DNA of 64,000 nucleotides from Arthrobacter_H sp030452125. GTDB taxonomy: Bacteria > Actinomycetota > Actinomycetes > Actinomycetales > Micrococcaceae. Each line of letters starts with the position of its first letter. Position 1 is the first letter of the stretch. Shown here piece by piece: positions 8,795 to 16,957 of this stretch. The translations under genes were made by a program, and so were the position numbers. Location: NCBI GenBank assembly GCA_052379645.1, contig JBQSYU010000001.1. One strand, given 5' to 3'. The notes beneath the pieces were generated by a model that was not told the origin of the DNA, did not search any database, and worked only from the letters and a program-made list of their open reading frames with translations.

Positions 8795-9100
8795 CTACTC
8801 TGCGACGACCTTCTGGTCTTCCGGGCGGGTGATCTTGGTGCGCAGGATCGTCTCGTTGAGCGAGAGCTGGCGGTCAAGTTCCGCGGAAGTGGCCGGGGTA
8901 GCGGTGAAGGTAACCACCGCGTAGATGGCTTCTGCCTTCTTCTTGATCTCGTAGGCCAGCCGGCGGCGGCCCCAGATATCAACATTGTCGACGGTGCCAC
9001 CATCGTTGCGGACGACATCAAGGAACTTGCCAAGAGTCGGTTCCACGGTACGTTCGTCGACCTCGGGGTCGATCAGTACCATCAGTTCGTATGCACGCAT
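8795..9100 (-). CDS. rpsF: 30S ribosomal protein bS6
   Basis: 101 aa from ATG at 9100, which follows a near-perfect ribosome binding site (AAAGGAGGTGG at about 9104-9118); a longer in-frame opening to 9196 is rejected. The sequence starts MRAYELMVLIDPEVDER and contains the S6 core WGRRRLAYEIKKKAEAIY. It is the first gene of the operon, and its promoter must lie in 9101-9295. Confidence 0.96.
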   Translation of the reverse strand: MRAYELMVLIDPEVDERTVEPTLGKFLDVVRNDGGTVDNVDIWGRRRLAYEIKKKAEAIYAVVTFTATPATSAELDRQLSLNETILRTKITRPEDQKVVAE

Positions 9101-9295
9101 GTGAACCCACCTCCTTTGGGCTAAACGGTCACGGTCTTTCCGTAACAGGAGGTTCTGTGCGTTGGCCGAAGTCGTTTCAGGGGTCAGAAACGGCACAAAC
9201 AGCCTGACACATCCTACCCGATGCCGGTTCCACCACCCTAACCCGCGCCTGCGGCGAAGCGCAGGGGGCCCCTGGGGCCTGTGGACGGCGGCGGC

Positions 9296-10612
9296 TCAGC
9301 CGGCGAAGAACCCCCGGGTCACGCGGGCCAGGGCCAACGGATCCTCGACCGCACACATTTCACGGGCCGAGTGCATCGAGAGCAAGGCGATGCCGACGTC
9401 GACGGTGCGGATGCCCAACCTGGTCGCGGTCAGCGGTCCGATGGTCGATCCGCAGGGCATGACGTTATTTGAGACGAACTCCTGATAGGGGACGTTCACG
9501 GCTTGGCAGAGGGCAGCCCAGAGGCCGGCGCCTACCGCATCGGTGGTGTACCGCTGATTGGCGTTGATCTTCAGCAACGGGCCGCCTCCCAGAACCGGGC
9601 GGTTGGCCGGGTCATGGCGTTCCGGGTAGTTCGGGTGGACCGCGTGACCGGCATCGGCAGAAATGCAGACGGAGTCGGCGAAGGCCCGGGCCCGTTCTTG
9701 GACCCCGCCGCCGGCAGCGTCCACGATGCGTTCAAGCACATCCTGCAGGAAGGGCCCGCTGGCCCCCGAACGGGAGGCCGAACCGACCTCTTCGTGGTCG
9801 AAGGCGGCCAGCACCGCAATATGTCCTGGGCCGTCGTCGTTCTCCGACGTGGCTTCAGGACCCCAGCCACGGCGTTCTGCATGGTCGATCAGTGCGACCA
9901 GTGAGGCGTGCACCGAGGAGAGGTTGTCCAACCGCTGGGAGGCCAGGAACTCGCCCCGGCCACCGAAGAACGCGGGTTCCTGGGCAATGGTGGTGACGAT
10001 GTCGTATCCGGTGATCGTTTCCGGGTCGACCCCCGCATCCGCTGCCAGGATGGCGAGCAGGTCCGCTTGGCTCGGGTCCCCGAGGCCCCACACGGGGTTC
10101 ATATGTTGCTGCTTATCCAGGGTGAGCCCGTCGTTGACCGCCCGGTCCAAATGAATGGCCAGCTGCGGGAAGCGCAGCAGGGGGCCGGTCCGCACCAGGT
10201 GTTCGGCGCCGTCGGAGGTGACCACCCGGCCGGAGAGGATCAGTTCTCGATCGAGCCAGGAGTTCAGCAGGGGTCCACCGTAGATCTCGACTCCTGCCTG
10301 CAGCCAGCCTTCACGTCCGGTCGTCGGTTTGGGTTTGAGTTTGAACCCGGGGGAGTCGGTATGGGAACCCAGGATGTGGAATCCGGTGGTGGCGGTGGCT
10401 CCTGCGGGAATGAACCAGGCGATGACCGCACCGTCACGCACCGTGTAGTAGCCGCCGGGGGTGTGGTCCCAGGTATCGGACTCTGCCCGGGCACTGAACC
10501 CGGCGGCGGCCAGCCGGCGGGCGACCTCGGCGGCGGCATGGAAGCTCGACGGCGATGCCGTGACGAACGCCCCCAGATCATTGGCGTGTTCCTGTGCTTC
10601 CGACGTGGCCAT
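9296..10612 (-). CDS. M18 family aspartyl/leucyl aminopeptidase
   Basis: 438 aa from ATG at 10612, with AAGGA five bases upstream; a second ATG at 10618 is too close to that site. It is a dinuclear zinc peptidase of the M18 family. The metal ligand regions are GSHTDSPGFKLKPKP, AFDHEEVGSASRSGA and SADAGHAVHPNY, and the late motif is NNVMPCGSTIGP. It is probably a cytosolic dodecamer that trims N-terminal residues during peptide turnover. It is transcribed alone, leftward, towards the rpsF promoter region. Confidence 0.92.
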   Translation of the reverse strand: MATSEAQEHANDLGAFVTASPSSFHAAAEVARRLAAAGFSARAESDTWDHTPGGYYTVRDGAVIAWFIPAGATATTGFHILGSHTDSPGFKLKPKPTTGREGWLQAGVEIYGGPLLNSWLDRELILSGRVVTSDGAEHLVRTGPLLRFPQLAIHLDRAVNDGLTLDKQQHMNPVWGLGDPSQADLLAILAADAGVDPETITGYDIVTTIAQEPAFFGGRGEFLASQRLDNLSSVHASLVALIDHAERRGWGPEATSENDDGPGHIAVLAAFDHEEVGSASRSGASGPFLQDVLERIVDAAGGGVQERARAFADSVCISADAGHAVHPNYPERHDPANRPVLGGGPLLKINANQRYTTDAVGAGLWAALCQAVNVPYQEFVSNNVMPCGSTIGPLTATRLGIRTVDVGIALLSMHSAREMCAVEDPLALARVTRGFFAG

Positions 10613-10643
10613 ACCCATCCTTAGGTGTTGTGTGTTCCGTAAC

Positions 10644-10829
10644 TCATCCGCGGTTCCTGCCATTCCACCCGCCGTGACGATAAACGGCAAATGCCACCGC
10701 CACCACGCCGACGCCCATCACGACCGGTCCGGCCACCGGCTGGTGGAGTACCGCGACGAGGAAGGCCCCCGAGGCAAAGAGCACCACGGCCAGCATGAAC
10801 CACGGATTGCGCAGGAATTCTATGTTCAT
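10644..10829 (-). CDS. Small two-helix membrane protein
   Basis: 61 aa, starting MNIEFLRNPWFMLAVVLF, with two hydrophobic segments (about residues 10-28 and 32-48) and a basic tail. It begins 4 nt after the stop of the response regulator gene, so it is likely the last gene of that transcript. The ribosome binding site is weak and no family is recognised. It could be an accessory of the two-component or ABC system, or chance coding. Confidence 0.45.
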   Translation of the reverse strand: MNIEFLRNPWFMLAVVLFASGAFLVAVLHQPVAGPVVMGVGVVAVAFAVYRHGGWNGRNRG

Positions 10830-10832
10830 GTT

Positions 10833-11651
10833 CTAGTAGTCCAGACCCTGGCTCGGGACCACCAGGCCGGTCTCGTAGGCGTAGACGACGGCCTGGACGC
10901 GGTCGCGTAGATGCAGTTTCGTGAGGATCCGCCGCACATGGGTCTTCACCGTGGCTTCGGAGAGGAAGAACCGGTGGGCGATCTCCGCATTGGAAAGACC
11001 CTCGGAGATGGCGCCGAGGACCTCGAGTTCGCGGGGGGTCAGATCCTGCAGGAGGGGGTCGCGTTCGGGGTGTCCGGCGGACGTGGCCCCGGTTCCCGCC
11101 CCGTGCTGTTTTGTGCCATCCGACGGAGCACCATCGGGACGTCTGACATAGGTTTCGAGCAGCCGGGCGGTGATCCGCGGGGCCACGACGGCATCACCGC
11201 TGGCCACCAGCCGGACGGCGTTGACCAGTTCGGCGGGGGCCACGTCCTTGAGCAGGAACGCCGAGGCGCCGGCCCGCAGACCGGCAAAGGCATATTCGTC
11301 CAGGTCGAAGGTGGTCAGGATGATGATCTTCGCGCACGGGACCTGCTCGGCGATGCGACGGGTGGCCTCGATCCCGTCCACCTTGGGCATCCGCACGTCC
11401 ATGAGCACCACGTCGGGGGTGGTTTCCAGCGCGAGGGCCACCCCCTCCTCCCCATCGGAGGCCTCCCCGGTGATGAAGAGGTCATCTTCGCCTTCGAGGA
11501 TGAGCCGGAATCCCATGCGCAGTAGCGGCTGGTCATCGACCAGCAGGATGCGGATGGGGTCCCCGGGACGACGTTCGGGAATTTCCACCTCGGGCGTCTG
11601 GGATTGAGGCTGCGGTTTTTCGGTGCCGGATGGCATGGGGCTCTCGTTCAT
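10833..11651 (-). CDS. NarL/LuxR-type response regulator
   Basis: 272 aa from ATG at 11651, which overlaps the kinase stop (ATGA). The receiver domain (IRILLVDDQPLLRMGF) carries the phosphoacceptor Asp in VLMDVRMPKVDG and the switch region LTTFDLDEYAFAGL. A Gly/Thr-rich linker of about 35 residues precedes the LuxR-type helix-turn-helix (LTPRELEVLGAISEGLSN, then TVKTHVRRIL). It is paired with the histidine kinase at 11648-12952 and probably controls the neighbouring ABC exporter. Confidence 0.93.
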   Translation of the reverse strand: MNESPMPSGTEKPQPQSQTPEVEIPERRPGDPIRILLVDDQPLLRMGFRLILEGEDDLFITGEASDGEEGVALALETTPDVVLMDVRMPKVDGIEATRRIAEQVPCAKIIILTTFDLDEYAFAGLRAGASAFLLKDVAPAELVNAVRLVASGDAVVAPRITARLLETYVRRPDGAPSDGTKQHGAGTGATSAGHPERDPLLQDLTPRELEVLGAISEGLSNAEIAHRFFLSEATVKTHVRRILTKLHLRDRVQAVVYAYETGLVVPSQGLDY

Positions 11652-12952
11652 CGTGTGGCTTCCCCCAGGGATGGCTGGTGTTCGGTGGCCTGTTCGGGAA
11701 CGGTCAGAATCGCGTGGACGACCCACCCTCCGCGTGGTCCGGGGCCGGCGTACACGGACCCGTCGTAGATGGCTGCGCGTTCGCTCATGCCCTTGAGGCC
11801 CTGGCCGCTGCCGATGGCATCACGTTTGGCGCCCAACAGTTGGCCATTATCGGTGACCTTGATCCGCACGGTGTCCTCATCGCGGGAGAGATCGACGTGG
11901 ACCCGGGTCACCGCTCGCCCATAGCGCAGCACGTTGGTCAACGATTCCTGCACGATCCGGTACACGGTCAGCTGGAATGCGGCATCCACCGGCAGGGCGG
12001 AGCCGGTATGAGTGATCTGCAAGGGGAGCCCGGCGACCCTGAACCCCTCGAGCATGTCGCTCAGTGAGGACGACGCCGGTTGGGGCGCCAAGGGGGCATT
12101 GGAGCCATCGCGGAGCACACCGATGACCCGGCGCATATCGGCCAGGGCGCTACGGCCCGTGGAGGAGAGTTCGTCCAGCACCCCGGCGGCCCGTTCGGGG
12201 TCGCGACGCAAGACGACCCGTGCCCCGTCGGAGAGGGCGATCATCACCGACAGTGAGTGGGCGACGACGTCGTGCATTTCCCGGGCTATGCGGTTGCGTT
12301 CTGCCACTTGGGCCAGTCGTTGGACCCGGGAACCCCAGTTGGCCAGCTCGGCTTCGTGGAGCCGCTTATTGCGCACTGCGGCGCCGATGCCCACCACCGA
12401 GAAATTCGACAGGACGGTCAGCGCAGCCATCATCCAGACGAACGTTTCCGCCGGAGGGGTGTCTTCGACCAGGAACCGGGTGGCCGCCTCGGGGACTTGG
12501 AAGGCCGGCAGGACGACGACGAACTGCACGAGGAGCTGCATGGCACTCAGCAGCGCAGCCATCGTGAACATACGCCGAGCGGTATATAAGGTTGCCGTTG
12601 TATAGAGGACGAGCCAAACGGCGATGCTCGTCGCCGAAAAGTAGGGGTCCACGAGTTGCATCCCGACTTCAATCAGGAAGACGACCCCCAAGACGGCCAT
12701 GGGCCAGCGCCGCCGGACGACGAGCAGAACCGCAATGAGCAGCACTCCGGCCCACGGCAGCCACCGGCCGTTGAGCGCCGATTCCAGCCCCGAGGCGGCG
12801 GTGACCAGGAAGTAGGTGACGGCCAGCAGGACGTCCATGAGCGTGCGGTGTGAACGCATGAAACGGCGCAGCGGACCTCGCCGTTGTTCGGTGAGCTCGG
12901 CAAAGGTCTGCGCCGGTGTCTCCGGGGCCTCCCCCAGCGGTGCTGTGCTCAT
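11648..12952 (-). CDS. Sensor histidine kinase (HisKA_3 type)
   Basis: 434 aa. The N-terminal half has five to six membrane segments (about residues 38-190) with little extracytoplasmic sequence, typical of intramembrane-sensing kinases. The HisKA_3 phosphoacceptor is in NRIAREMHDVVAHSLSVM, and the ATPase N-box and G-box are near VTDNGQLLGAKRD and GLKGMSERAA. It phosphorylates the regulator whose ATG overlaps its stop. An intrinsic terminator at 12997-13041 separates it from the ABC genes upstream. Confidence 0.92.
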   Translation of the reverse strand: MSTAPLGEAPETPAQTFAELTEQRRGPLRRFMRSHRTLMDVLLAVTYFLVTAASGLESALNGRWLPWAGVLLIAVLLVVRRRWPMAVLGVVFLIEVGMQLVDPYFSATSIAVWLVLYTTATLYTARRMFTMAALLSAMQLLVQFVVVLPAFQVPEAATRFLVEDTPPAETFVWMMAALTVLSNFSVVGIGAAVRNKRLHEAELANWGSRVQRLAQVAERNRIAREMHDVVAHSLSVMIALSDGARVVLRRDPERAAGVLDELSSTGRSALADMRRVIGVLRDGSNAPLAPQPASSSLSDMLEGFRVAGLPLQITHTGSALPVDAAFQLTVYRIVQESLTNVLRYGRAVTRVHVDLSRDEDTVRIKVTDNGQLLGAKRDAIGSGQGLKGMSERAAIYDGSVYAGPGPRGGWVVHAILTVPEQATEHQPSLGEATR

Positions 12953-12996
12953 GTTCTCAGCTTAGCTTTCGGTCTCGACGGGTGGGTGGACCCACG

Positions 12997-13041
12997 AAAA
13001 CCGCGGGCGGTGGCGGCCGTTCGTTCCGCCACCACCCGCGG
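12997..13041 (-). terminator. Intrinsic terminator after the ABC permease gene
   Basis: A 16 bp stem (13001-13016 with 13026-13041, one G-U pair) closes a 9-nt loop. On the minus strand the stem is followed directly by TTTT (12997-13000). It lies downstream of the permease gene and upstream of the kinase gene, so the kinase-regulator pair likely has its own promoter within 12953-12996 or relies on readthrough. Confidence 0.75.
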
Positions 13042-13083
13042 TGGTTCGTGAGGCAGGTGGGGGCCCCGGCCTGCGGTTTCCCT

Positions 13084-13941
13084 CTAGACGTCGCGACGCC
13101 GAATGACCAGCAGGGTGACGACGACCGGAATCAGCGCCCACAGCCCCAGGACCACCCCTGCCTGCCACTGCTCCAGGGCACCCTCGGCGGGCGTGGCCCC
13201 GACGAGGTTGCCGAAGGCGGCATCCGGCAGGAAGCGGCTGGCGTCCTGGATGAAGTCGTTGGTAATGAGGGCCAGGACATTCGGTAGGACGAAGACGATG
13301 CCGACGAGCGTGACGATCGCCCCTGCCGAGTTGCGCAGCAGACCACCCAGCGACATGCCGAGCAGGGCAATGACGGCCACATAGGCGGCGCCGATCCAGA
13401 GGTAGCGCTGGAACGTCTCACTGGAAAGGTCCTGTTCCAGCGAATAGTTGGACAGGATCGGCATGATCACCAGGGCCGCCAGCAACGTCGAGACCACGGT
13501 GACCACGAGGGACACCACGGCGACCAGCAGGGTCTTGGCCAGGACGACAGGGAACCGTTTCGGGATGGCGGCGAAGGTGGCCCGGGCCATGCCGGTGGTG
13601 AATTCCGAACTCATGACCAGCACGCCGATGGAGCCGACGATGAGCTGGGAGAACATAATGCCCGAGGAGGCAATCGAGTTGCCGAGCGCTTCCATATCTC
13701 CCATGGCCGCCGCGGCTTCGGGATCACTGCTGATGGCCTCCTGCGAGGAGCCGATGCCCCAGGCTGCCACTGCGGCGATGCCGATCATGATGACCAGGGT
13801 GGTCAGCAGCAGGATGAGGGAGGAGGGCACCGAGGTGAATTTGATGGTCTCGGAGCGGACGGCCCTGCCGAAGGAAGTTCCCTTACCCTCGGTGGTGCGG
13901 GGCTGCTGGGCCGCAGGTGCCTGGTGGGTTTCGGTGCTCAT
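13084..13941 (-). CDS. ABC-2 type transporter permease
   Basis: 285 aa. After a cytoplasmic N-terminus of about 35 residues there are six membrane segments, with the large first external loop (about residues 60-90) seen in ABC-2 drug and peptide exporters. The N-terminal motif SETIKFTSVPSSL is typical of permeases in actinobacterial bacteriocin or antibiotic export systems. Its ATG overlaps the stop of the ATPase gene (13938-13941), so the subunits are made together. Confidence 0.88.
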   Translation of the reverse strand: MSTETHQAPAAQQPRTTEGKGTSFGRAVRSETIKFTSVPSSLILLLTTLVIMIGIAAVAAWGIGSSQEAISSDPEAAAAMGDMEALGNSIASSGIMFSQLIVGSIGVLVMSSEFTTGMARATFAAIPKRFPVVLAKTLLVAVVSLVVTVVSTLLAALVIMPILSNYSLEQDLSSETFQRYLWIGAAYVAVIALLGMSLGGLLRNSAGAIVTLVGIVFVLPNVLALITNDFIQDASRFLPDAAFGNLVGATPAEGALEQWQAGVVLGLWALIPVVVTLLVIRRRDV

Positions 13942-14891
13942 TTGCTGGCCCGCCTTCCGGTTTCACGTTCTGGCTCGGCTCCGGTGACCGGGCCTGAGTG
14001 GTATTCGACGTCGTCGCGGGTCATATCCATGTAGACGTCCTCCAGGGAGGCCTGCAGCGGGGTGAGTTCATAGACCAGCACGTTGGTATCCAGCGCCCTG
14101 CGGGCGATGTCGCGGGGGGTGATGCCCTGGATTTCGAGGGCATCGGGGCCCGTGGTGGTAACCGTGACTTCCGGTGCTGCCAGCGATCTGACCAGTTCGT
14201 CGGGGGTGTCGGTGCGCACCCTGGTGCGGGCCCCGCCGGCCCCGGAAAGGACGTCGGCCATGGGGGCGTCGGCTAATAATTTGCCGCGTCCGATGACGAT
14301 CAGGTGGTCTGCGGTCTGCGCCATTTCGCTCATCAAATGTGAGGAGAGGAAGACGGTGCGGCCCTCGGCGGCCAGGCCTTTGGCCATGTTCCTGACCCAG
14401 AGGACGCCTTCGGGGTCCAGCCCGTTGACCGGCTCGTCAAGGATCAGGGTGTGGGGGTCCCCCAGCAGGGCGGCGGCGATGCCGAGGCGTTGGCCCATCC
14501 CCAGGGAGAACCCGCCGACGCGTTTGCGGGCCACGGGCGCCAGCCCGGTGAGTTCGATGACCTCGTCGACCCGGCGGTTACCGATGCCGTGGGTGGCGGC
14601 CAGAGTGCGCAAATGGTTGCGGGCGGAGCGCGATTTATGCACCGCCTTGGCCTCGAGCAGCGCCCCGACTTCGCGCAGCGGGGCGGCGTGCTCCGCATAG
14701 CGTTTGCCGTTGACGGTGACGTCGCCGCCCGAGGGGCGGTCGAGGCCCACGATCATGCGCATCGTCGTGGATTTGCCGGCGCCGTTGGGGCCAAGGAAGC
14801 CCGTGACCTTACCGGGCTGGACGGTGAAGGACACGTCGTCCACCGCGCGTTTCGAGCCATAGTTCTTGGCGAGAGAAGTTGCCTGGATCAT
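13938..14891 (-). CDS. ABC transporter ATP-binding protein
   Basis: 317 aa. Walker A is GPNGAGKST (about residues 35-43), the signature region is GFSLGMGQRLGIAAALLG, Walker B is LILDEP and the switch His is in VFLSSHLMSEM. A C-terminal extension of about 90 residues contains strand-rich sequence common in DrrA/BcrA-like ATPases. It powers the permease encoded next. The flanking two-component systems suggest envelope stress or peptide-antibiotic export, by analogy only. Confidence 0.93.
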   Translation of the reverse strand: MIQATSLAKNYGSKRAVDDVSFTVQPGKVTGFLGPNGAGKSTTMRMIVGLDRPSGGDVTVNGKRYAEHAAPLREVGALLEAKAVHKSRSARNHLRTLAATHGIGNRRVDEVIELTGLAPVARKRVGGFSLGMGQRLGIAAALLGDPHTLILDEPVNGLDPEGVLWVRNMAKGLAAEGRTVFLSSHLMSEMAQTADHLIVIGRGKLLADAPMADVLSGAGGARTRVRTDTPDELVRSLAAPEVTVTTTGPDALEIQGITPRDIARRALDTNVLVYELTPLQASLEDVYMDMTRDDVEYHSGPVTGAEPERETGRRASK

Positions 14892-15018
14892 GCTTCCACG
14901 CTACGCACCCGCGCCGGTGCCGTCGCCGCCCCTACGGATGATCTTCGGCCGTGGCGGTGTACGACTTCAGGAGGATGCCCCGTCTCCCGTCAGTTCCCCG
15001 GACCGGCCGCTCAAGGTT

Positions 15019-15660
15019 TCACCTGATGAGCCGTAGCGTGCGGGCCTGGTCGATGGCGGCGGTGCGCGTATCCACCCCGAGTTTGGCGTAAATGTGAATG
15101 AGGTGGGTCTTGACCGTCGATTCGGAGATGAACAATTCCTTGGCGATCTGCCGGTTGACCAGCCCGCGGGAGAGCAGGCCGAGCAGTTCGAGTTCGCGCG
15201 GGCTCAAATCGGTGGCCGCGTTGCGGGCCGCGGGGTCCATTCTGGCGGCCACGTCTTCGGAGAGGACCCGACGCCCCCGGGCCGCATCCCTGACAGCAGC
15301 GGTCAGCCGTTCCAGCGGGGCATCCTTGAGCAGGTAGCCGGCGGCCCCGGCGTCGAGGGCGGTCCGGATATCGGAGTCCGAGTCATAGGTCGTGAGGATG
15401 AGGACGGGCGGTCCGCCGGCCGTGCGGATCCTGCCGGTGGCCTCGACACCGTCCATTCCGTCCATCTGCAGGTCCATCAGCACCACGTCCACGTGTTCGC
15501 CGAGGGTTTCCAACCGGTTCAATTGGGCGATCGCCGCCGCACCGTCGGCGGCTTCCGCCACGACGTGTAGTCCTGCCTGTTCGGTCAGGACGGCTTTGAG
15601 CCCGGCCCGGACGACCGGGTGGTCGTCCACCAGCAGCAGATTTAGTTCATCCATGTCCAT
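15019..15660 (-). CDS. NarL/LuxR-type response regulator (second system)
   Basis: 213 aa. The receiver (LNLLLVDDHPVVRAGL) has the phosphoacceptor Asp in VLMDLQMDGMDG, and the C-terminal helix-turn-helix is LSPRELELLGLLSRGLVN followed by STVKTHLIHIYAKLG. ATG at 15660 is used; ATG at 15654 is also possible. It overlaps the 3' end of its kinase gene by 14 nt. It lies just upstream of the ABC genes in the same direction and is a candidate regulator of them. Confidence 0.93.
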   Translation of the reverse strand: MDMDELNLLLVDDHPVVRAGLKAVLTEQAGLHVVAEAADGAAAIAQLNRLETLGEHVDVVLMDLQMDGMDGVEATGRIRTAGGPPVLILTTYDSDSDIRTALDAGAAGYLLKDAPLERLTAAVRDAARGRRVLSEDVAARMDPAARNAATDLSPRELELLGLLSRGLVNRQIAKELFISESTVKTHLIHIYAKLGVDTRTAAIDQARTLRLIR

Positions 15661-16948
15661 CCTCCGTTGCGCAGGGGATCCTTACGGCCACCACGGTGCC
15701 CTCCCCGGGCGCCGATTCGACCTCCACGGTTCCGTTGAGGGCACCGATCCGCGCCTTCAGTCCGCTGAGCCCGAATCCCGTCCCATCGTTCCTCGGCGCG
15801 GCGGGCAGCGTGTCGGGATCAAAGCCGACCCCATCGTCGTACACATCCAAGGTGACCTCCCCGGCCAGGTAGCCCAGACTGAGGATGGCCCGCGAGGCGC
15901 GGGCGTGGGCCAGGACGTTGGCCAGACAGGATTGGGCGGCCCGCAGCAGGGCGCCGGCGACGTCGGGGCTGAGGGCCTGTGCCTCGCCATCCTCCCGGAA
16001 CCGGCATTCCAGCTCATCCCCGGAGGCCTGTGCGGTGCGTTCGGTGGAGGCGCAGAGCCGGGCGAAACGTCCGGCGAGTGCCCCGGCGGCAGCTTCGGCG
16101 GTTCCTGCGGACAGTCCGCGGACGAAGTCGCGGGCCTCACCCAGGTTATCGGAGGCCGTCGTGGCCACCGTTTCGAGGCGTTGGCCTGCCAGTTCCGTAT
16201 CCCCGGCGTCCAGGGCGGCGCGGGCCGACCGGGAGACCAACACAATGCTGGAGAACCCCTGGGCGAGGGTGTCGTGGATATCGCGGGCGAGTCGCTCGCG
16301 TTCGGCCAGGACGCCGGCCCGGTGCTGTTCACCGGCCAACGCTGCCCGGGTGCGGCGCAGTTCATCCAGGGCCCGGCGCTGGTTGACGCCCTCGGTGTAG
16401 AGGGCCTGGTAGGCGAATCCCATGACCACGGAGAACGTTGCCCCGAAGACCGGCCCGAGGATGCCGGCCACGGTGACCGACCCGGCGTGCGCCCATTGGG
16501 CGCCGATGACGACCAGGGTCAGCCCGATAATGGCGAAAAGTGCGGTGCGGGTGCGCAGCAGGTGCATCTGCAGGAAGAACAGCGGGAAAGCGAGCCAGCT
16601 GAAATCCGGGTGCAGGGCCATCAGCGCCAACCAGAGGACGACGACGATGAGCAGCCAGCTCCGTGAAAACCGGTTGGGGTCCGAGGTCAGGCCGCGGGCG
16701 AACCGGTTTTCCCAGGTGGTGCCCCAGAGGTAGATCGCGGCCAGGACCCCAGCCAGCAGAATCGAAGCCAGGCGCGTGGAGGCGCTGGTATCGGTGACCA
16801 GGACCCTGATGACGCCCACGCCGAGCAGCAAGGCGAAGCCCACATGCAAGGACACCCTCAGCACGCGCAGGACGACACCACCGGGGGTCGCCGGCAGCGC
16901 GGTGGCCTCGGAGCCCGGTGGGTTGGCCTGCTGATTCGGTGCGTTCAC
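15647..16948 (-). CDS. Sensor histidine kinase (HisKA_3 type, second system)
   Basis: 433 aa. The membrane region (about residues 28-190) has roughly six segments. The phosphoacceptor is in ERLARDIHDTLAQGFSSIVL, and the ATPase motifs are VYDDGVGFDPD and GFGLSGLKARI. The layout (integral sensor, no large external loop) matches the MacS/LiaS-like group. It is co-translated with the regulator at 15019-15660. It starts 10 nt before the stop region of the GT87 gene, so it may be transcribed from that gene. Confidence 0.92.
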   Translation of the reverse strand: MNAPNQQANPPGSEATALPATPGGVVLRVLRVSLHVGFALLLGVGVIRVLVTDTSASTRLASILLAGVLAAIYLWGTTWENRFARGLTSDPNRFSRSWLLIVVVLWLALMALHPDFSWLAFPLFFLQMHLLRTRTALFAIIGLTLVVIGAQWAHAGSVTVAGILGPVFGATFSVVMGFAYQALYTEGVNQRRALDELRRTRAALAGEQHRAGVLAERERLARDIHDTLAQGFSSIVLVSRSARAALDAGDTELAGQRLETVATTASDNLGEARDFVRGLSAGTAEAAAGALAGRFARLCASTERTAQASGDELECRFREDGEAQALSPDVAGALLRAAQSCLANVLAHARASRAILSLGYLAGEVTLDVYDDGVGFDPDTLPAAPRNDGTGFGLSGLKARIGALNGTVEVESAPGEGTVVAVRIPCATEDGHG

Positions 16949-16957
16949 GTTCCCAGC

